Assembly: GCA_023091665.1 (NCBI GenBank)
Contig: JALJCQ010000026.1
Coordinates: forward strand, 1,240,001 to 1,304,000
Source: Pythium myriotylum
Taxonomy: Eukaryota > Oomycota > Peronosporomycetes > Pythiales > Pythiaceae
Reading direction: 5' to 3'
Length of the DNA: 64,000 nt
In this document: positions 19,765 to 32,012 of the stretch, in pieces
Numbering within the stretch: the first letter of the stretch is position 1
How the letters are laid out: every line of letters starts with the position of its first letter
Notes under the pieces: generated by a model
Databases searched by the model: none
Told to the model about the DNA's origin: nothing
What the model saw: only the letters and a program-made list of their open reading frames with translations
Position numbers and translations under genes: made by a program

Positions 19765-21597
19765 GTAGGCAAAGTATTGCTAAGGATGCTTCTCTGTTTG
19801 CTCAAGCTTGTGAGCGAAATCTCGGAAGAGTCTCGGTGCATCTTGCGACGGGTATCGTCGAAGAGGCGAAGAAGATCGAGGTCGATCTACGCATTGCGTT
19901 TGTCGATTTCGACTCAGTCGAGCGCTTTACGGTGCTCGGCATGGATGAGAGGTTCGATCTCATCCTCGGCATGCCGTGGCTTGAGCGCCATGAGCCGTGG
20001 ATCGACTGGAGAACCAAGTCGATTGGGAGCACGTCTCCCGGCAGAAACGGAGCTCAAGAGCGTCACGAACCCCCCCCCCCCCCCCCCTCCCCTTTCGTCC
20101 GCCGGCTGATGAGCCTCATCAAGAAAGATGGAAGTGCCTACTTCATTGGCGTAGTGAACGCCATGAACACCTTGGGTGTTCCGGAGGCGGTCGTGCCGTC
20201 TGCCGTGGAGTACGGCGTTGAAGAGGGCGTCGAAATGTCTCCGCCCCTCCGAGTACCAGCATGGAAGATGCTTCCGGGATGTGTCCCCTTGTCGCGTGTC
20301 CGCGTGCGGTTAAGCCGCTTTCAGGGTCGTCGGATATGATCGAGCCCATGCCTGATCCACTCCCGCTCTCGGACGCGTCGCATGACGTGCACATCATTGA
20401 CGTGATGACGGGATTGTCGATCGATCCGTCCACGGTCGATATGGCACCGTTGCCAGAGTGCTCCGAGCTGACTAGCTTAGAGGAACTCCCAATGGACGAT
20501 TTCGTCCGCGAGCTCAAGGCTGGTGAGATCGCTGAGGTTGTGATCCTCCGATCTGAGCGAGATCTCGCTGAACTCAACGCCTCGACGAGGATGTCCTCGT
20601 TGAGTTTCGTCAGAAGTTTGGCGCTCGCTGTGGTTCGGCCATCCTCAAGTACACGAAGGATCGGTTCTACCCGCTGGTCAGGCGGTTTGCGGAGACTTGC
20701 CTTAGCAAGAACCCACCGGCGGGGCTGCCCCCAGATCGTGGCGTTCGCCACGAGATCAAGCTCAAGCCTGACTCAAGCTATGCGACGGTTCGCCAGTGGG
20801 CTCTGCCGGCCAAACGATCGGACTTCATTGATGAATTCTTTTCTAAGAAAGCCAAGGCTGACCTGGTGCAGGAGAGCGTCTTGCCGCACAGCGCACCAAC
20901 GTTCTGTGTGCGCAAGCCAAATGGCAAGTGGAGGATCGCCCACGCGTACAACAAGTTGAACACACAGACGATTCTTGTGTCCACTCCGATTCCTCGGAAA
21001 GATGTGATCATCCACCGGATGTCCGGCGCAAAGGAGTTCAGTTCTCTCGACGTGGTCGACGGTTATTACCAGGTGCTCATTGAGCGTGGGGATATCCCCA
21101 AGACAGCCGTCAGTACGCCGAGCGGTATGCTCTGGGAGTGGTTCGTGATGCCACAGGGGCTGTCGAACGCCCCAGCGACGTTCAATCGCTTTGTGGCCCA
21201 TTTGTTCCGTCCCCTGCGAGCGTTCGCGCAGACGTACTTCGACGACATCTACGTCCACACGAAGCCGGAGGCCGGTCGTGATCTGGATGCGCTCCATGAG
21301 GACCACCTCCGCCAAGTTCTCGAATGCCTCGAGGAGCATAAGCTTTATGCCAACTTGGATAAGTGTATCTTCGGAGACGAAGAAATCCCAGTGCTTGGGT
21401 GTTTCGTCGGAGTCGACGGTGTTCGGGCCGACCCCGAGAAAGTGAAGGCAATCGCCAAGTGGCCATCGCCACGGTCCTTGAAGGACCTACGCAAGTGGTT
21501 GGGTCTCGCCAACTACTTGCACAGGTTCACGAAGAACTACGCTGACATGGCTCGGCCGCTGACTCAGCTGCTCAAGAACGACGTTGAGTGCTCGTAG
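19765..21597 (+). pseudogene. Gypsy-1 pol: protease remnant and reverse transcriptase
   Basis: The first part encodes the C-terminal half of a retropepsin (FDLILGMPWLERHEP at about 19950-19995), without the catalytic Asp motif because of the 5' deletion. A C18 tract (20070-20087) follows. After frame changes, reverse transcriptase reads continuously from about 20590 to 21597: FCVRKPNGKWR, then SLDVVDGYYQV, then FVMPQGLSNAPATFNRF, then the YFDD catalytic box (about 21237), then the thumb (KWLGLANYLHRFTKNYADMA). Translation stops at 21595-21597 with TAG where a Trp is expected. Confidence 0.8.
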
Positions 21598-23006
21598 TCC
21601 CACGACACGGAAGATGCCTTCCAGAAGATCAAGGAGAGTCTTCTCCAAGCGCCGATCCTGGCGTTGCCGGACCCGTACAGCGTCGTCTGTGACGCCTCCG
21701 ACTATGCGATCGGCTGTGCACTTCTGCAGAAGGACCACGATGGTCACGAGAGGGTCATCTCTTATCAGTCTCGGCAGCTCCAAGCGGCCGAGAAGAACTA
21801 TCCAGTTCACGACAAGGAATTGTTGGCGATGAAGTACGCCTTGGTGAAGTTCCGCGTTCACCTTCTCGGCGCGTTGCCGTTCGTGGTCTACACAGACCAT
21901 GCGTCTCTACGCACAGCGGCACAGCCTCCGCACTTGTCACCGCGAATGGCTAGCTGGTTGTCATTCTTTTCAGAATACAACTTTACTGTCGAGTAAAAGC
22001 CGGGTCGGCTCAACGTGCTGGCGGACGCACTCTCTCGGCGTCCCGACTACGAGATGAACCATCTCACATCGGTTGCTTCTGATGTCTACGACTTGATTCG
22101 TGACGCCTACGAAGGCGACGCACAGTGTGCGGAGATCATTCGTGCTCTCAAGTCGTCAGACTCGGAGAAGTCTCTCTCGCCTCGCGTTCGAGCCCGACTC
22201 CATCAGTACTCGTTCGAAGACGGTCTCCTGAAGTATCAGGTCTCGGACAGCGAAGAAGCTCGCATAGTCGTCCCATCAGACGAAGATCTGCGATACGTGA
22301 TCGCGTATGGTGCTCACGACGCACCTGGGCCGTGAGAAGACGTACGCGCTCCCCAACCCAAGATTTTGGTGGCCCAAGATGTACAAGTGGGTATCGCGGT
22401 ATGTCCGCATCGGTGACGTCTGTCAACGAGTGAAGCCAAGTGCACACTCTCAGGCTCCGCTTCAGAGCTTGCCTGTCCTGCTGGCGCTCAGTGAGCATGA
22501 ATTTCTTCTTTGGAATGCCAAAGACGTCCGCTGGGCACAATGGTGTGCTGGTCTTTGTTGACCGTTTGTCCAAGATGGTGCATCTTGTTCCGGTTTCGGA
22601 TACCTGCAGAGGTCTTGATTGTGCTCGACTTTTCGTCGACACCGTGTTTCGACTACACGGTCTCCCCGACTCAATCGTATCGGATCGGGATCCCAGGTTC
22701 ACTGGTGATTTCTGGGAAGGTCTCTTCCAGATCCTGGGCACCAGGATCGACATGTTGATGACGGATCATCCGGAGACCGATGGCCAGACCGAGCGGGCCA
22801 ACCGGGTCGTGGATGATATCCTCCGTTCGTACTGTGGGGATAATGCCACATCGTGGAGCGACACTCTCGTCATGGTCGAGTTCGCCATGAACAACTCTGT
22901 TCATTCATCGACAGGTCTGTCGCCGTTCTTCGTTAACGGTTTGAGGCATCTAGCGTTCCCGCTCTGTCTCATGGGCAGTGCCCAGTCTGGTGGGGGAGGG
23001 GCTTGA
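21598..23006 (+). pseudogene. Gypsy-1 pol: RNase H and integrase
   Basis: RNase H: VVCDASDYAIGCALLQ (about 21684), KELLAMKYA (Glu) and YTDHASLRT, ending in VLADALSRRPD. An in-frame TAA at 21994 stands where Tyr/Phe is usual. The zinc-binding HHCC region of integrase is frameshifted around 22320-22440. The catalytic core follows: the usual first Asp (SMDF-type) is Asn here (SMNFFFG, about 22494), the second Asp is in SDRDPRFTGDFW and the Glu in TDGQTERANR (about 22790). Ends at the stop at 23006. Inactive by several independent lesions. Confidence 0.8.
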
Positions 23007-23951
23007 CAATTACTTGCCTCCCAGTTGGAAGGTGTTTCCAAGTCGGTGGAGCGCCGCAAGATCGACGAGTTCTTGTCGACACGTGTGAATGTCATCTCCC
23101 GCGTGCGTGACGCGATGGCATCTGCCCAAGTTGTTCAGAAGGAACAAGCCGACAAGCACGGTCGGAAGAACACGCATGTGTTCGCGCCAGGCGACTATGT
23201 GCTTGTCAGCACGAAGAACCTGTCTCAGAATGCTGTGTCCAGCTTGGGCAGCTCGAAGCTGCTTCCGAGATATATCGGCCCGTTCAAGGTGTTGAAGCGG
23301 AGTGGAAACTCCTACAGGGTCGACCTGCCAACATGGTTGCAGACGCACCCGACGTTCTACGTCGGCTTGCTCAAGCCGTATCTCCGCCCTGATGGAGATG
23401 CATTGGACGAAGAGTCGTCGGAAACAATTCCAAGCGGAGTTGCCGCCGATATGCAACCGCCCGCAGTCGCGCACGAGAACGTGCCCGTCACGGATGATTC
23501 CTCTAGCGACTCTATCGGGATGCAGGATCCTGCAAGTGGCGTTGCTAGTCCACACGGCGAAGCGCCAAGACGCTCAGCACGGCTTGCTCAAGCCCGTCGA
23601 AGTTCGACTTAGTCGTCAAATGCGACAATTGCGTCGTCAACACGACCTTGGGTTACGTTTGCTGAACCCGAAGGAGCACGTCGGATCCCCGACACTGGTG
23701 TTAAGACCAGAAGGTAAGCGCTGCGACCGGTGCGCGCTCATTTCCCTGTGATTGACAGGAATGGTGAACGCCATTATCACGTCGAGTCTCTCGACAGTGT
23801 GCGTGTGCACAATGGCGTCCGCCAGCTCTTGGTCAAGTGGCTTGGATATCCAAGCAACCAGAGCTCCTGGGTTGATGAGAGTGTTCTCAGGCAAGATTGC
23901 TCTGATCTTGTTCGCGCATGCGAACATGATCATCCTGGATGGTTCCAGTAG
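23007..23951 (+). pseudogene. Gypsy-1 pol C terminus with chromodomain
   Basis: Integrase C-terminal GPY-like part (LPRYIGPFKVLKRSGNSYRV, about 23264-23323), then a Ser-rich linker, a stop at 23612, and a chromodomain in the frame 23730-23951 (HVESLDSVRVHNGVRQLLVK, then WLGYPSNQSSWVDE). Chromodomains of this type direct chromovirus integration to modified histones; that is family knowledge, not shown here. Confidence 0.75.
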
Positions 23952-24633
23952 GTGGGACCGACCACCTCCATCAAGATGAGAAGTGTGTCAAGTTCCTCAA
24001 GGAAGACGCTCAGTGGAGCACACGGAAGGTCCGTCTCAGTCAAGTCGACTGTCCCTGTCTATTATAGACATGGGTACAAGACCCAAGCAGAAGGCCATGA
24101 AGATGGCGAGAACGCCGCGTTCGGCGCAGTCGAAGCTTCGACAACGTCCACCGACCTCATCGGTTGCGTTGGACAACGCTCGCACCAAGCCAGAGTGGCT
24201 GGCTCAGTTTGGTGTTGCTACACCGAGCAGTTCTCTGCGGTGTAGCCATCACGCCCGAGCGTGTGGCCGACAACACGAAGTTGTGCGGCAACGTCGTTGT
24301 TCGACTGCCACGGGTATCCCCGCACTCCACGCACTCAGTTGAGTCGCTGGATGAGGCTAGCCAGCCTCTTGAGTACTTGGTAGTACTCGCGGTGGATACC
24401 CACCGACCACAGTCTCCAGTATTAGACTGGACCCAATTCTGGGCACCGTCAAGAGACGAAGTTTGCGAGATCGCATCGTACAGACCTGTACGCTTGCACA
24501 AGGCAAGAACCCACCGCACTGAGTGTGCGTGCCAAGTTTGGGCTTGCCGTGAGCTCTGCTCGCCTCGCAATGGTCGTCTGACCATGCCATTTTGGCTTGC
24601 CGCCGTTAGACGGCAAAATGACCCAGTTTTGGG
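23952..24633 (+). other. Gypsy-1 3' untranslated region (left part)
   Basis: Lies between the chromodomain stop and the Gypsy-2 insertion; continues at 37914. No recognisable coding content. Several frames are open by chance. Confidence 0.6.
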
Positions 24634-24639
24634 GGATCA
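24634..24639. repeat. Target-site duplication GGATCA (left, Gypsy-2)
   Basis: GGATCA immediately before the first LTR; repeated immediately after the last LTR at 37908-37913. Confidence 0.75.
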
Positions 24640-25375
24640 GTGATGAAGCGTCCCGAACGCGCGGGCCACGAGGAACAGAAACCGGTACGGCACCGGGATT
24701 CGGCGTGAGGGCGGCCGTTGCTCGACGCGGCGACGGGCGAGCGAACGGTCGGCGCCAACAGCAGCCAATCAGGTGGCCGGAAAGTTAAAAGTCCGCGGAA
24801 GTTGTGGCCTTGGGGATCCAGCTTGCCGGAGGACTGCGGGGGGAGCGTGGCCGTGGCGGAGAAGGACTGCGGAAGTCGAAGATTCTCCAGGTGGTGCACA
24901 AGTAAAGCAGCTGGAATATATAGTATAGGTTGAGGACTCTGGTGTTTGTCGCTGACAGTTCGCCGAGTTGGTAGCTCCCAGAGACTTTGTGCTCTGGTCT
25001 GTTCAAGGTGCTGGCGGTTTAGTCCAGGGTGAGTCGCGGACGTCGCTGACGGTCCCGACGCCGACCCTCGAGTCTCGTGGACGAGGTTACGGCGGTGGCA
25101 GCCAGCGAGCAGTGCCATCGTCGAGGCCTGCCTCATCGGCGGCGGCCTGGGGACGCTCAGGTTGCGCGGGAGGCGAAGACAACTCGGCGCAGTGTGTCAG
25201 GGGCCCGGCGCGGTGCCCAGTCCACGGGAGACCAAAAGGCCTTGGCGGGACCTATATTAGGAGGGCAGTCTGTGTGAACCACCTCACTACTAATTGCGTG
25301 CTATTTAAAGGACTCTCGAAGGGTGGAGTGAGCGGCGTGGGCCTTCCCCAGCCCCTGAGCGCGCCACAACATCAC
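24640..25375 (+). repeat. Gypsy-2 LTR 1
   Basis: 736 bp, from GTGATGAAGC to CACAACATCAC. Contains a TATA-like stretch (GAATATATAGTATAG near 24914) and another AT-rich box (CCTATATTAGG near 25251), candidates for the element's promoter. The flank inside is TTGGTGGAGAAGCCGG. Confidence 0.9.
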
Positions 25376-25376
25376 T

Positions 25377-25394
25377 TGGTGGAGAAGCCGGGTA
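25377..25394 (+). other. Gypsy-2 primer-binding site (copy A)
   Basis: TGGTGGAGAAGCCGGGTA begins two bases after the LTR. Its complement ends in ...CTTCTCCACCA, the form of a tRNA 3' end (7-base acceptor strand, discriminator A, CCA). Which tRNA is not resolved. The same site recurs at 31643 in copy B. Confidence 0.6.
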
Positions 25395-25746
25395 CGCGCA
25401 AGAGCCAGCGCGTGCCCGAGCCCAAGGACCGAGAAGTAAGAGCACGCAAGGTACCGTGGCGAATCGAAGGAGTCGTACGCGCCGGCGGTCGCTCAGGATC
25501 GACACGGGAGCGACGCCGACCGGTGAGCAAGCTGCGACGGATCAAGATCCAGCCACGCCGCGTGGAGAAGGAGAGGCGAGCGGAGCTACGAGGTCGACGC
25601 CGCCGAGAAGGACAGGAGACGGCAGCGAGACCGAGACCGAGACGTACTCCGTGCCGACAAGTGCAGAGCGGCGGCGAGAAGAGCTGGACGACGCAGACTG
25701 CGGAACGATCGTGGAAGTTTCGATCGAAGGTACCACTGACTTGAAC

Positions 25747-26787
25747 ATGGCGGACGGACAAGGTCAACGGGCAGCGGCCAGCGCGGCGGCGGCCATGCCG
25801 CCAGTGCCACCGCTGACGCCAAGACAACGAGGGTTCAACACCAAGGACCTCATTATTCCAGAGTTCGATCCTGCTAGAGGCGACATTACGGCAGAAGACT
25901 GGGTCTACACAGTCAAGCAAGTGGTCAGATCGAACGAGATCCAGTTGGGCGGCACGTGGCCGGCGGAGCCACTTTACCTGTATCTGTCATCGAAGTTCCG
26001 AGGTGATGCCATCCCATGGTTCATGAACTTCAATCGATATCGAGCCGACGATGAGAAGACGATGGAGGAGCTACTAGAAGCGGTCTTGAAGAGGTTCACG
26101 ACACCTCTGACTGAAGCTGTGGCGACGATCAACGTGGCTCAAGTGTCGAAGCTACCGACAGAGACGTTCGCGGACTTTGCTGCCAAGTTGAACCAGGCGG
26201 CGGAGGGCAAGGCAGTCCCGGACGCGTTGAGAGTCGCAGCGTTCCTGAAGGGAATAGACGAGTTGAGTCGGACGGCAGTACGCAGTAAGGACCCGAGGAA
26301 CCTTACCGAGGCGGTGTACTGGGCGAACGAAGCGCGAGACAACAAGGGCGTCGAAGTGCCGGGTCGTCGTGGAGGCGAGAGGAAGATCGACACGCTGACG
26401 CCGAAGAACGCAGAGGCCGCAGCGAAAGGCAAAGTGCTGCTGGCCAAGGAGTCAGACGAGGAGGAGGCAACTGCGTCGGAAGAAGACGAGCCACCAAGAC
26501 TCAGACCATGGCCCAAACAGCAGGAGAGACCAGACGCCAAGGGAAAGGGCAAGGAGCGAGCCAGGCCAGGCAGTGGTAAGCGGCGACGCGAGGAAGACGA
26601 TGATGACGAGCCACCTCGGCGTCGGCGACGCGACATGAGAGTGCCGGCTGGGAGCAAGTGCCACTGGTGTCATGAAGAGGGTCATTGGGTGATGAATTGT
26701 CCACAACATCAAGAGGAGCTGCGCAAGAGACAACAGCAGTTCCAGCAGAGAAGGAGAACAGCCGACAAGAACGAGTCGTCAAACTAG
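25747..26787 (+). CDS. Gypsy-2 gag polyprotein (copy A)
   Basis: 346 residues from ATG 25747; the frame is open further upstream to 25456, but only with GTG. Capsid-like central region (ITAEDWVYTVKQVV, then LSSKFRGDAIPWF), a highly charged Glu/Arg segment, and a C-terminal zinc knuckle CHWCHEEGHWVMNC (C-x2-C-x4-H-x4-C) as in retroelement nucleocapsids. Structural shell protein. The pol frame overlaps its end in the -1 phase, suggesting -1 frameshifting to make Gag-Pol. Confidence 0.85.
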   Translation: MADGQGQRAAASAAAAMPPVPPLTPRQRGFNTKDLIIPEFDPARGDITAEDWVYTVKQVVRSNEIQLGGTWPAEPLYLYLSSKFRGDAIPWFMNFNRYRADDEKTMEELLEAVLKRFTTPLTEAVATINVAQVSKLPTETFADFAAKLNQAAEGKAVPDALRVAAFLKGIDELSRTAVRSKDPRNLTEAVYWANEARDNKGVEVPGRRGGERKIDTLTPKNAEAAAKGKVLLAKESDEEEATASEEDEPPRLRPWPKQQERPDAKGKGKERARPGSGKRRREEDDDDEPPRRRRRDMRVPAGSKCHWCHEEGHWVMNCPQHQEELRKRQQQFQQRRRTADKNESSN

Positions 26788-29700
26788 GGCAGGGCGTACA
26801 CGGGGGCAGTGCACGTCCTGGGAGTCAGTGCCCGAGGAGACGGCTGGAATACGAGGCTGGTCCAGTGAAGGATACGAAGGAAGAAGAACGAGTTACGGAG
26901 ACGAAGGAAGAGCCGGTGGATAAGGCCAAGGTCAGATCGATAGGTGACGATGGTTTGCCGACGGCAACTGTGGAGATCAAGGGCAAGCGATCAGGACTGA
27001 AGATAGACAGTTGCGCCTCATACTCGATTGCAAGTCCAGACAAGAAGAAACTGGGCGAGCGGCTGGCGAGGAAGCCGCCAGTGAGCCACATTGAAGGGTT
27101 AGGTGGACAGCAACTCGAGGTGTTGGGGGTATGGAGGTTCAAGTTCAAGACGGTGTACGACCAGATCGTGGTTTGGGATGCCCTGGTAGTGGACGGCTGC
27201 CGGGATGAGTTGATTATGGGGATCGATTTCCTCGATACAAAGGGCGTGACGATAAGTTTCGAGACCAGAGAGGCGACTTATTATGAAGGAGAGCGTCAGG
27301 TGGTGATGCCCTTTACGTGTAAGGACAGAGGGCGTGGTGGAGCGGTGCGGCTGGTCCGTGGACGGAAGCTCGCCACGCAAGCACTGACGATGGTACGGGT
27401 ACCAGTGGACGCGGCAGAAGGCACGGTGGGCGTCTTCCACCCGTGCCCGGCGGAATCGTCGTGGATCCTGGCGGCCCCTACGGTAACGAAGGTCCAGGGA
27501 GGACGAGTCTGCGTCCCGGTCCTCAATGTGCTCGGCAAGAGGACGAAACTGCCCGCGAGGAAGCGACTCGGCCAGTGGGTGCCGGTCGATGAGGACGTTG
27601 AGCTCTTGGAGATGAATGGCGAGCTCGACAGGAAGCGCGTGCAGACGTGGGTAGCGACGCTGAGTAAGGACAAGTCAGTGCCACTCGCGAACGAAGACGA
27701 GTTGAAGTTGGACCATCTGGACGAGGGACAGCGAGAGCTGCTGCTCCAGCTCATGCGGAGTTTTCCACGAGTAAGTACGGAGGATAAGGTGTGTCCGCCA
27801 CCCACAACCACAGGGGTACGGCACTATATCCCTACGGGTGACGCAGCGCCGATCAGACAAAGAAGGTTTCGCAATAGTCAGCACGAGAACGAAGTCATTG
27901 CTCAACACATTAAGCAGATGTTGGAGCACGGTGTGATCGAGATGGCCAATGGTCCATGGGGTTTTCCAGTTGTACTCGTGAGGAAAAAAGACGGGAGTGT
28001 GCGATTCTGCATTGATTATCGCGCACTGAATGCAGTGACGGTCAAGGACGTCTACCCCTTACCGCGTATTGACGAGACGCTCGAGGCATTGGGAGGAGCG
28101 CGGTGGTTCACGACCTTCGACCTTATGGCGGGATATTGGCAGATCAAGGTGGCAAAACAGGACCGAGACAAGACGGCGTTCCTAACCCGAAAGGACTCTA
28201 TCGGTTTGTTCGAATGCCATTTGGACTGAGCAACGCGCCCAGCACGTTCCAGAGGCTGATGGATTGTGTGTTTCGGGGTCTCTTGTGGGTTTGTTGCCTG
28301 GTATACCTTGATGATATCGTGGTGTTCTCGAAAGGCGAATTTGAACGGCACATCGTGGAGTTAGCGGTGGTGTTGGCGCGGCTGGAGGATGCGGGCCTGA
28401 CCATCAAGTTGAAGAAGTGCCAGTTCGCGACGAACAGTATCGAGTACTTGGGGCATCAGTTGAGCCCTGAAGGTGTGCGGCCAACGGACAGGCTTATCAA
28501 AGCCATCGTGGAGTGTCCAGTGCCGGCAGACGAGAAGGGCGTGAAAAGGTTCGTGCATCTGGCAGGTTACTATCGAAGGTTCGTCGAAGGTTTCGGGACG
28601 AAGATGGAACCGCTGACGAGACTGCTGTGGAAAAGCGTGACGTGGGAGTGGGGCGAGCAACAACAAATGGCGTTCGATGCGATAAAGGAGGAGTTGAGCT
28701 CGCGTCCGCTGCTCGCGTATCCCGACTTTCGTCGACCGTTTGTGCTGGCGGCTGATGCGTCGACAGTTGGCCTAGGGGCAGTACTCATGCAGGACTTGGG
28801 ACAAGGACTACAGCCTGTTGGATATGCAAGTAAGGTGAACAACGAGTGTCAGAGCAAGATCCCATTACGCAGTTGGAGTGCCTCGCAGTGGTATGGGCAG
28901 TTCAGTATTTTCGGCCGTATCTTTATGGACGAGAGTTCAAGGTTGTGACGGACCACCATGCACTCAAGTGGCTTATGTCAAAGAAGGATTTAACTGGCAA
29001 ACTACAACGGTGGGCTTTGGCGCTGCAGGAGTACAACTTCACTCTCGAGTTTAGGCCAGGGAAGGAGAACGTCGTGCCCGATGCCTTGTCGAGGGCACCG
29101 GTGCTGCAGGCGACGGCGGAAGGCGGTGAAAGCGAAGCCGAGAGCGACGACGAGAACGCGAACGTCGACGAGGACGGCGAGATGGGTACGCCGGCGGCGC
29201 AGAGAGGCGACAACAGTAGCGGCTCGACGGAGGCAGCGACGGCTCTTGAGGGAAGCGTCCAGGTCGATGAAGTCACGATCATTAGACACCAGAACGAGAG
29301 CAAGTTGTGTCGCGACGCTATCAAGACTGGAGTGGTGCAAGGCCAACGAGTCGAGCGACGACATGGTGTAGTGAGCGTGTACACGGCGGACGGTGGCTGG
29401 CGGATCTTGCTGCCGCCAACCTTGTGGGCGGCCGTTCTGAAAGAGTGTCATGACAGCGTGTGGTCGGGACACTTGAAGGGACCGCAGACCTTGGCGAGGG
29501 TCGCGCGCAACTACTGGTGGCCGAGGATGAGGAAGGTCGTGTTGTCGTGGACGGGAAGCTGTCGTGACTGCGGGAGTCGGAAGGCGAGGCCGAGGCGGGT
29601 GATACCACCGCTGAGGAGCCTTCGCGTAGGTGCTGTAGGTGACCGGTGGGCTCTTGACGTGGCTGGCCCACTGCCGATCACCCACGCAGGCAACCGCTAC

Positions 29701-30909
29701 GTCATCGCGATGGTCGAGTATGTCACGAAGTTTGTAGTCGCAGTACCTGTGAAGAGCCACACCGCTGACGTGGTGGCGACGTTGGTGGCCGACGAGATCG
29801 TGTTCAGACACGGACCGTTCAGAGAGCTAGTGATGGACGGTGCTTCGGAGATGCAGTCGGGGCTTGTGCGTGCGCTGGTGACCATCCTACAGGCGAAGCA
29901 AGCGACGCCAGTCCCGTACCGGCCGAACCTGCTGGGGCTGGTCGAGCAATTCAACAGAACGTGGAAGGACATGGTGGCGATCTACGTATCACGGCATGGC
30001 AACGATTGGGATGAATGGTTAAGAGCGTTGACTTACGCATACAACTCTGCGGAGAACACGGTCACGGGCTTCGCGCCGTTCTTTCTGATGACGGGTAGAG
30101 AGCCGCGGGCGCCACGCGACTTGTTGCTGCAGGAGAGGCTGGACAGCGTCGAGAACGCGAGTGACTGGCACCGACGTCTGTGTCGAGCGGTGAATGAGGC
30201 AGTCGAGGACGCGAGAGCGGCGATCGAAAAGGAGCAGAGGCGTCAGGCGCGGTACTACGACCGGCAGGTGCGCCGTGGGCCGAGCTTTGGGCCAGGTCAA
30301 CTAGTGTGGGTGTACAAGCGACCTGTGGGCAAGAAGCAGACGAAACTCAGGCACCGGTGGATTGGTCCATGCCGCGTGATAGAGGCCGCGGGCTACGACA
30401 ACTTCCGGGTGCGACGGATGGACAATCAGGACGAGTTGTTGGCCCACGAGTCGATGCTGTTGGAGTATAGCGAGCCAGTGTCGGTGCTCGAGGACGTGGC
30501 TAGGGATCTCCAGGATCAGCTGCTCGAGGACGAAGACGAGTCGGCAGCCGCTGAGACGAGGGCCGGGGTACGAACGAGGAGTCAGAGAGCCAGATCAGAG
30601 CTCGAGCCGAGAGGTAGCGGCGAGGTAAGGATGGCAGTACCGGCGAGAGCGGCTAGGGCAGCGGAACAGCGAGACGCAGAACGAGCAGCTGTGTTCCTGA
30701 GGCAGAACGCGACGGGCGTGTTCTTCGTCGAGAGGCGACGAAGAAAGGTAAGAAACTCGAGCGGGCGTTACGAGACGGAGATCCTAGTCGAGATCCTGAC
30801 GGGCCCGGCAGCTGGGCAAGCGATGTGGTTGACCATGGAAGAGTATGAGATACTGTGGGTGACCGGCAAGGACGTCGAGGACGACGTCGAAGCTGGGTCG
30901 GGGGAGTGA
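26685..30909 (+). pseudogene. Gypsy-2 pol (copy A), two single-base frameshifts
   Basis: Protease: KIDSCASYS (about 27000) carries the active-site Asp as DSCAS rather than the usual DTGA/DSGA. Reverse transcriptase: FCIDYRALNAVTVKD, FDLMAGYWQIKV, FGLSNAPSTFQRLMD, catalytic YLDD (about 28306). RNase H: LAADASTVGLGAVLMQ, then ITQLECLAVVWA and VTDHHALKW, ending NVVPDALSR. Integrase: HHCC zinc motif (CHDSVWSGHLKG ... CRDC, about 29450-29580), core Asp in WALDVAG, Asp in VMDGASEMQ, Glu in GLVEQFNRTWKD. The C terminus may carry a degenerate chromo-like segment. Frame is lost near 28190 (within RT) and near 28860 (RNase H), each consistent with one missing base. The stop codon TGA at 30907-30909 lies in the first bases of LTR 2. 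Confidence 0.88.
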
Positions 30910-31641
30910 TGAAGCGTCCCGAACGCGCGGGCCACGAGGAACAGAAACCGGTACGGCACCGGGATTCGGCGTGAGGGCGGCCGTTGCTCGACGCGGCGAC
31001 GGGCGAGCGAACGGTCGGCGCCAACAGCAGCCAATCAGGTGGCCGGAAAGTTAAAAGTCCGCGGAAGTTGTGGCCTTGGGGATCCAGCTTGCCGGAGGAC
31101 TGCGGGGGGAGCGTGGCCGTGGCGGAGAAGGACTGCGGAAGTCGAAGATTCTCCAGGTGGTGCACAAGTAAAGCAGCTGGAATATATAGTATAGGTTGAG
31201 GACTCTGGTGTTTGTCGCTGACAGTTCGCCGAGTTGGTAGCTCCCAGAGACTTTGTGCTCTGGTCTGTTCAAGGTGCTGGCGGTTTAGTCCAGGGTGAGT
31301 CGCGGACGTCGCTGACGGTCCCGACGCCGACCCTCGAGTCTCGTGGACGAGGTTACGGCGGTGGCAGCCAGCGAGCAGTGCCATCGTCGAGGCCTGCCTC
31401 ATCGGCGGCGGCCTGGGGACGCTCAGGTTGCGCGGGAGGCGAAGACAACTCGGCGCAGTGTGTCAGGGGCCCGGCGCGGTGCCCAGTCCACGGGAGACCA
31501 AAAGGCCTTGGCGGGACCTATATTAGGAGGGCAGTCTGTGTGAACCACCTCACTACTAATTGCGTGCTATTTAAAGGACTCTCGAAGGGTGGAGTGAGCG
31601 GCGTGGGCCTTCCCCAGCCCCTGAGCGCGCCACAACATCAC
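30906..31641 (+). repeat. Gypsy-2 LTR 2 (shared middle LTR)
   Basis: 736 bp; I saw no difference from LTR 1. Preceded by the purine tract TCGGGGGA and followed by the copy B primer-binding site. Confidence 0.9.
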
Positions 31642-32012
31642 TTGGTGGAGAAGCCGGGTACGCGCAAGAGCCAGCGCGTGCCCGAGCCCAAGGACCGAGA
31701 AGTAAGAGCACGCAAGGTACCGTGGCGAATCGAAGGAGTCGTACGCGCCGGCGGTCGCTCAGGATCGACACGGGAGCGACGCCGACCGGTGAGCAAGCTG
31801 CGACGGATCAAGATCCAGCCACGCCGCGTGGAGAAGGAGAGGCGAGCGGAGCTACGAGGTCGACGCCGCCGAGAAGGACAGGAGACGGCAGCGAGACCGA
31901 GACCGAGACGTACTCCGTGCCGACAAGTGCAGAGCGGCGGCGAGAAGAGCTGGACGACGCAGACTGCGGAACGATCGTGGAAGTTTCGATCGAAGGTACC
32001 ACTGACTTGAAC

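Noticed and set aside
24968..25744. 258-codon frame across LTR 1 into the gag leader (repeated at 31234)
   Set aside because: No ATG start, lies in LTR and leader sequence, Arg-rich composition typical of GC-rich non-coding frames; gag begins in another frame at 25747.
30653..31402. 249-codon minus-strand frame over the end of pol and LTR 2
   Set aside because: Antisense shadow of pol and LTR, with no domain; its persistence in both copies only reflects the duplication.
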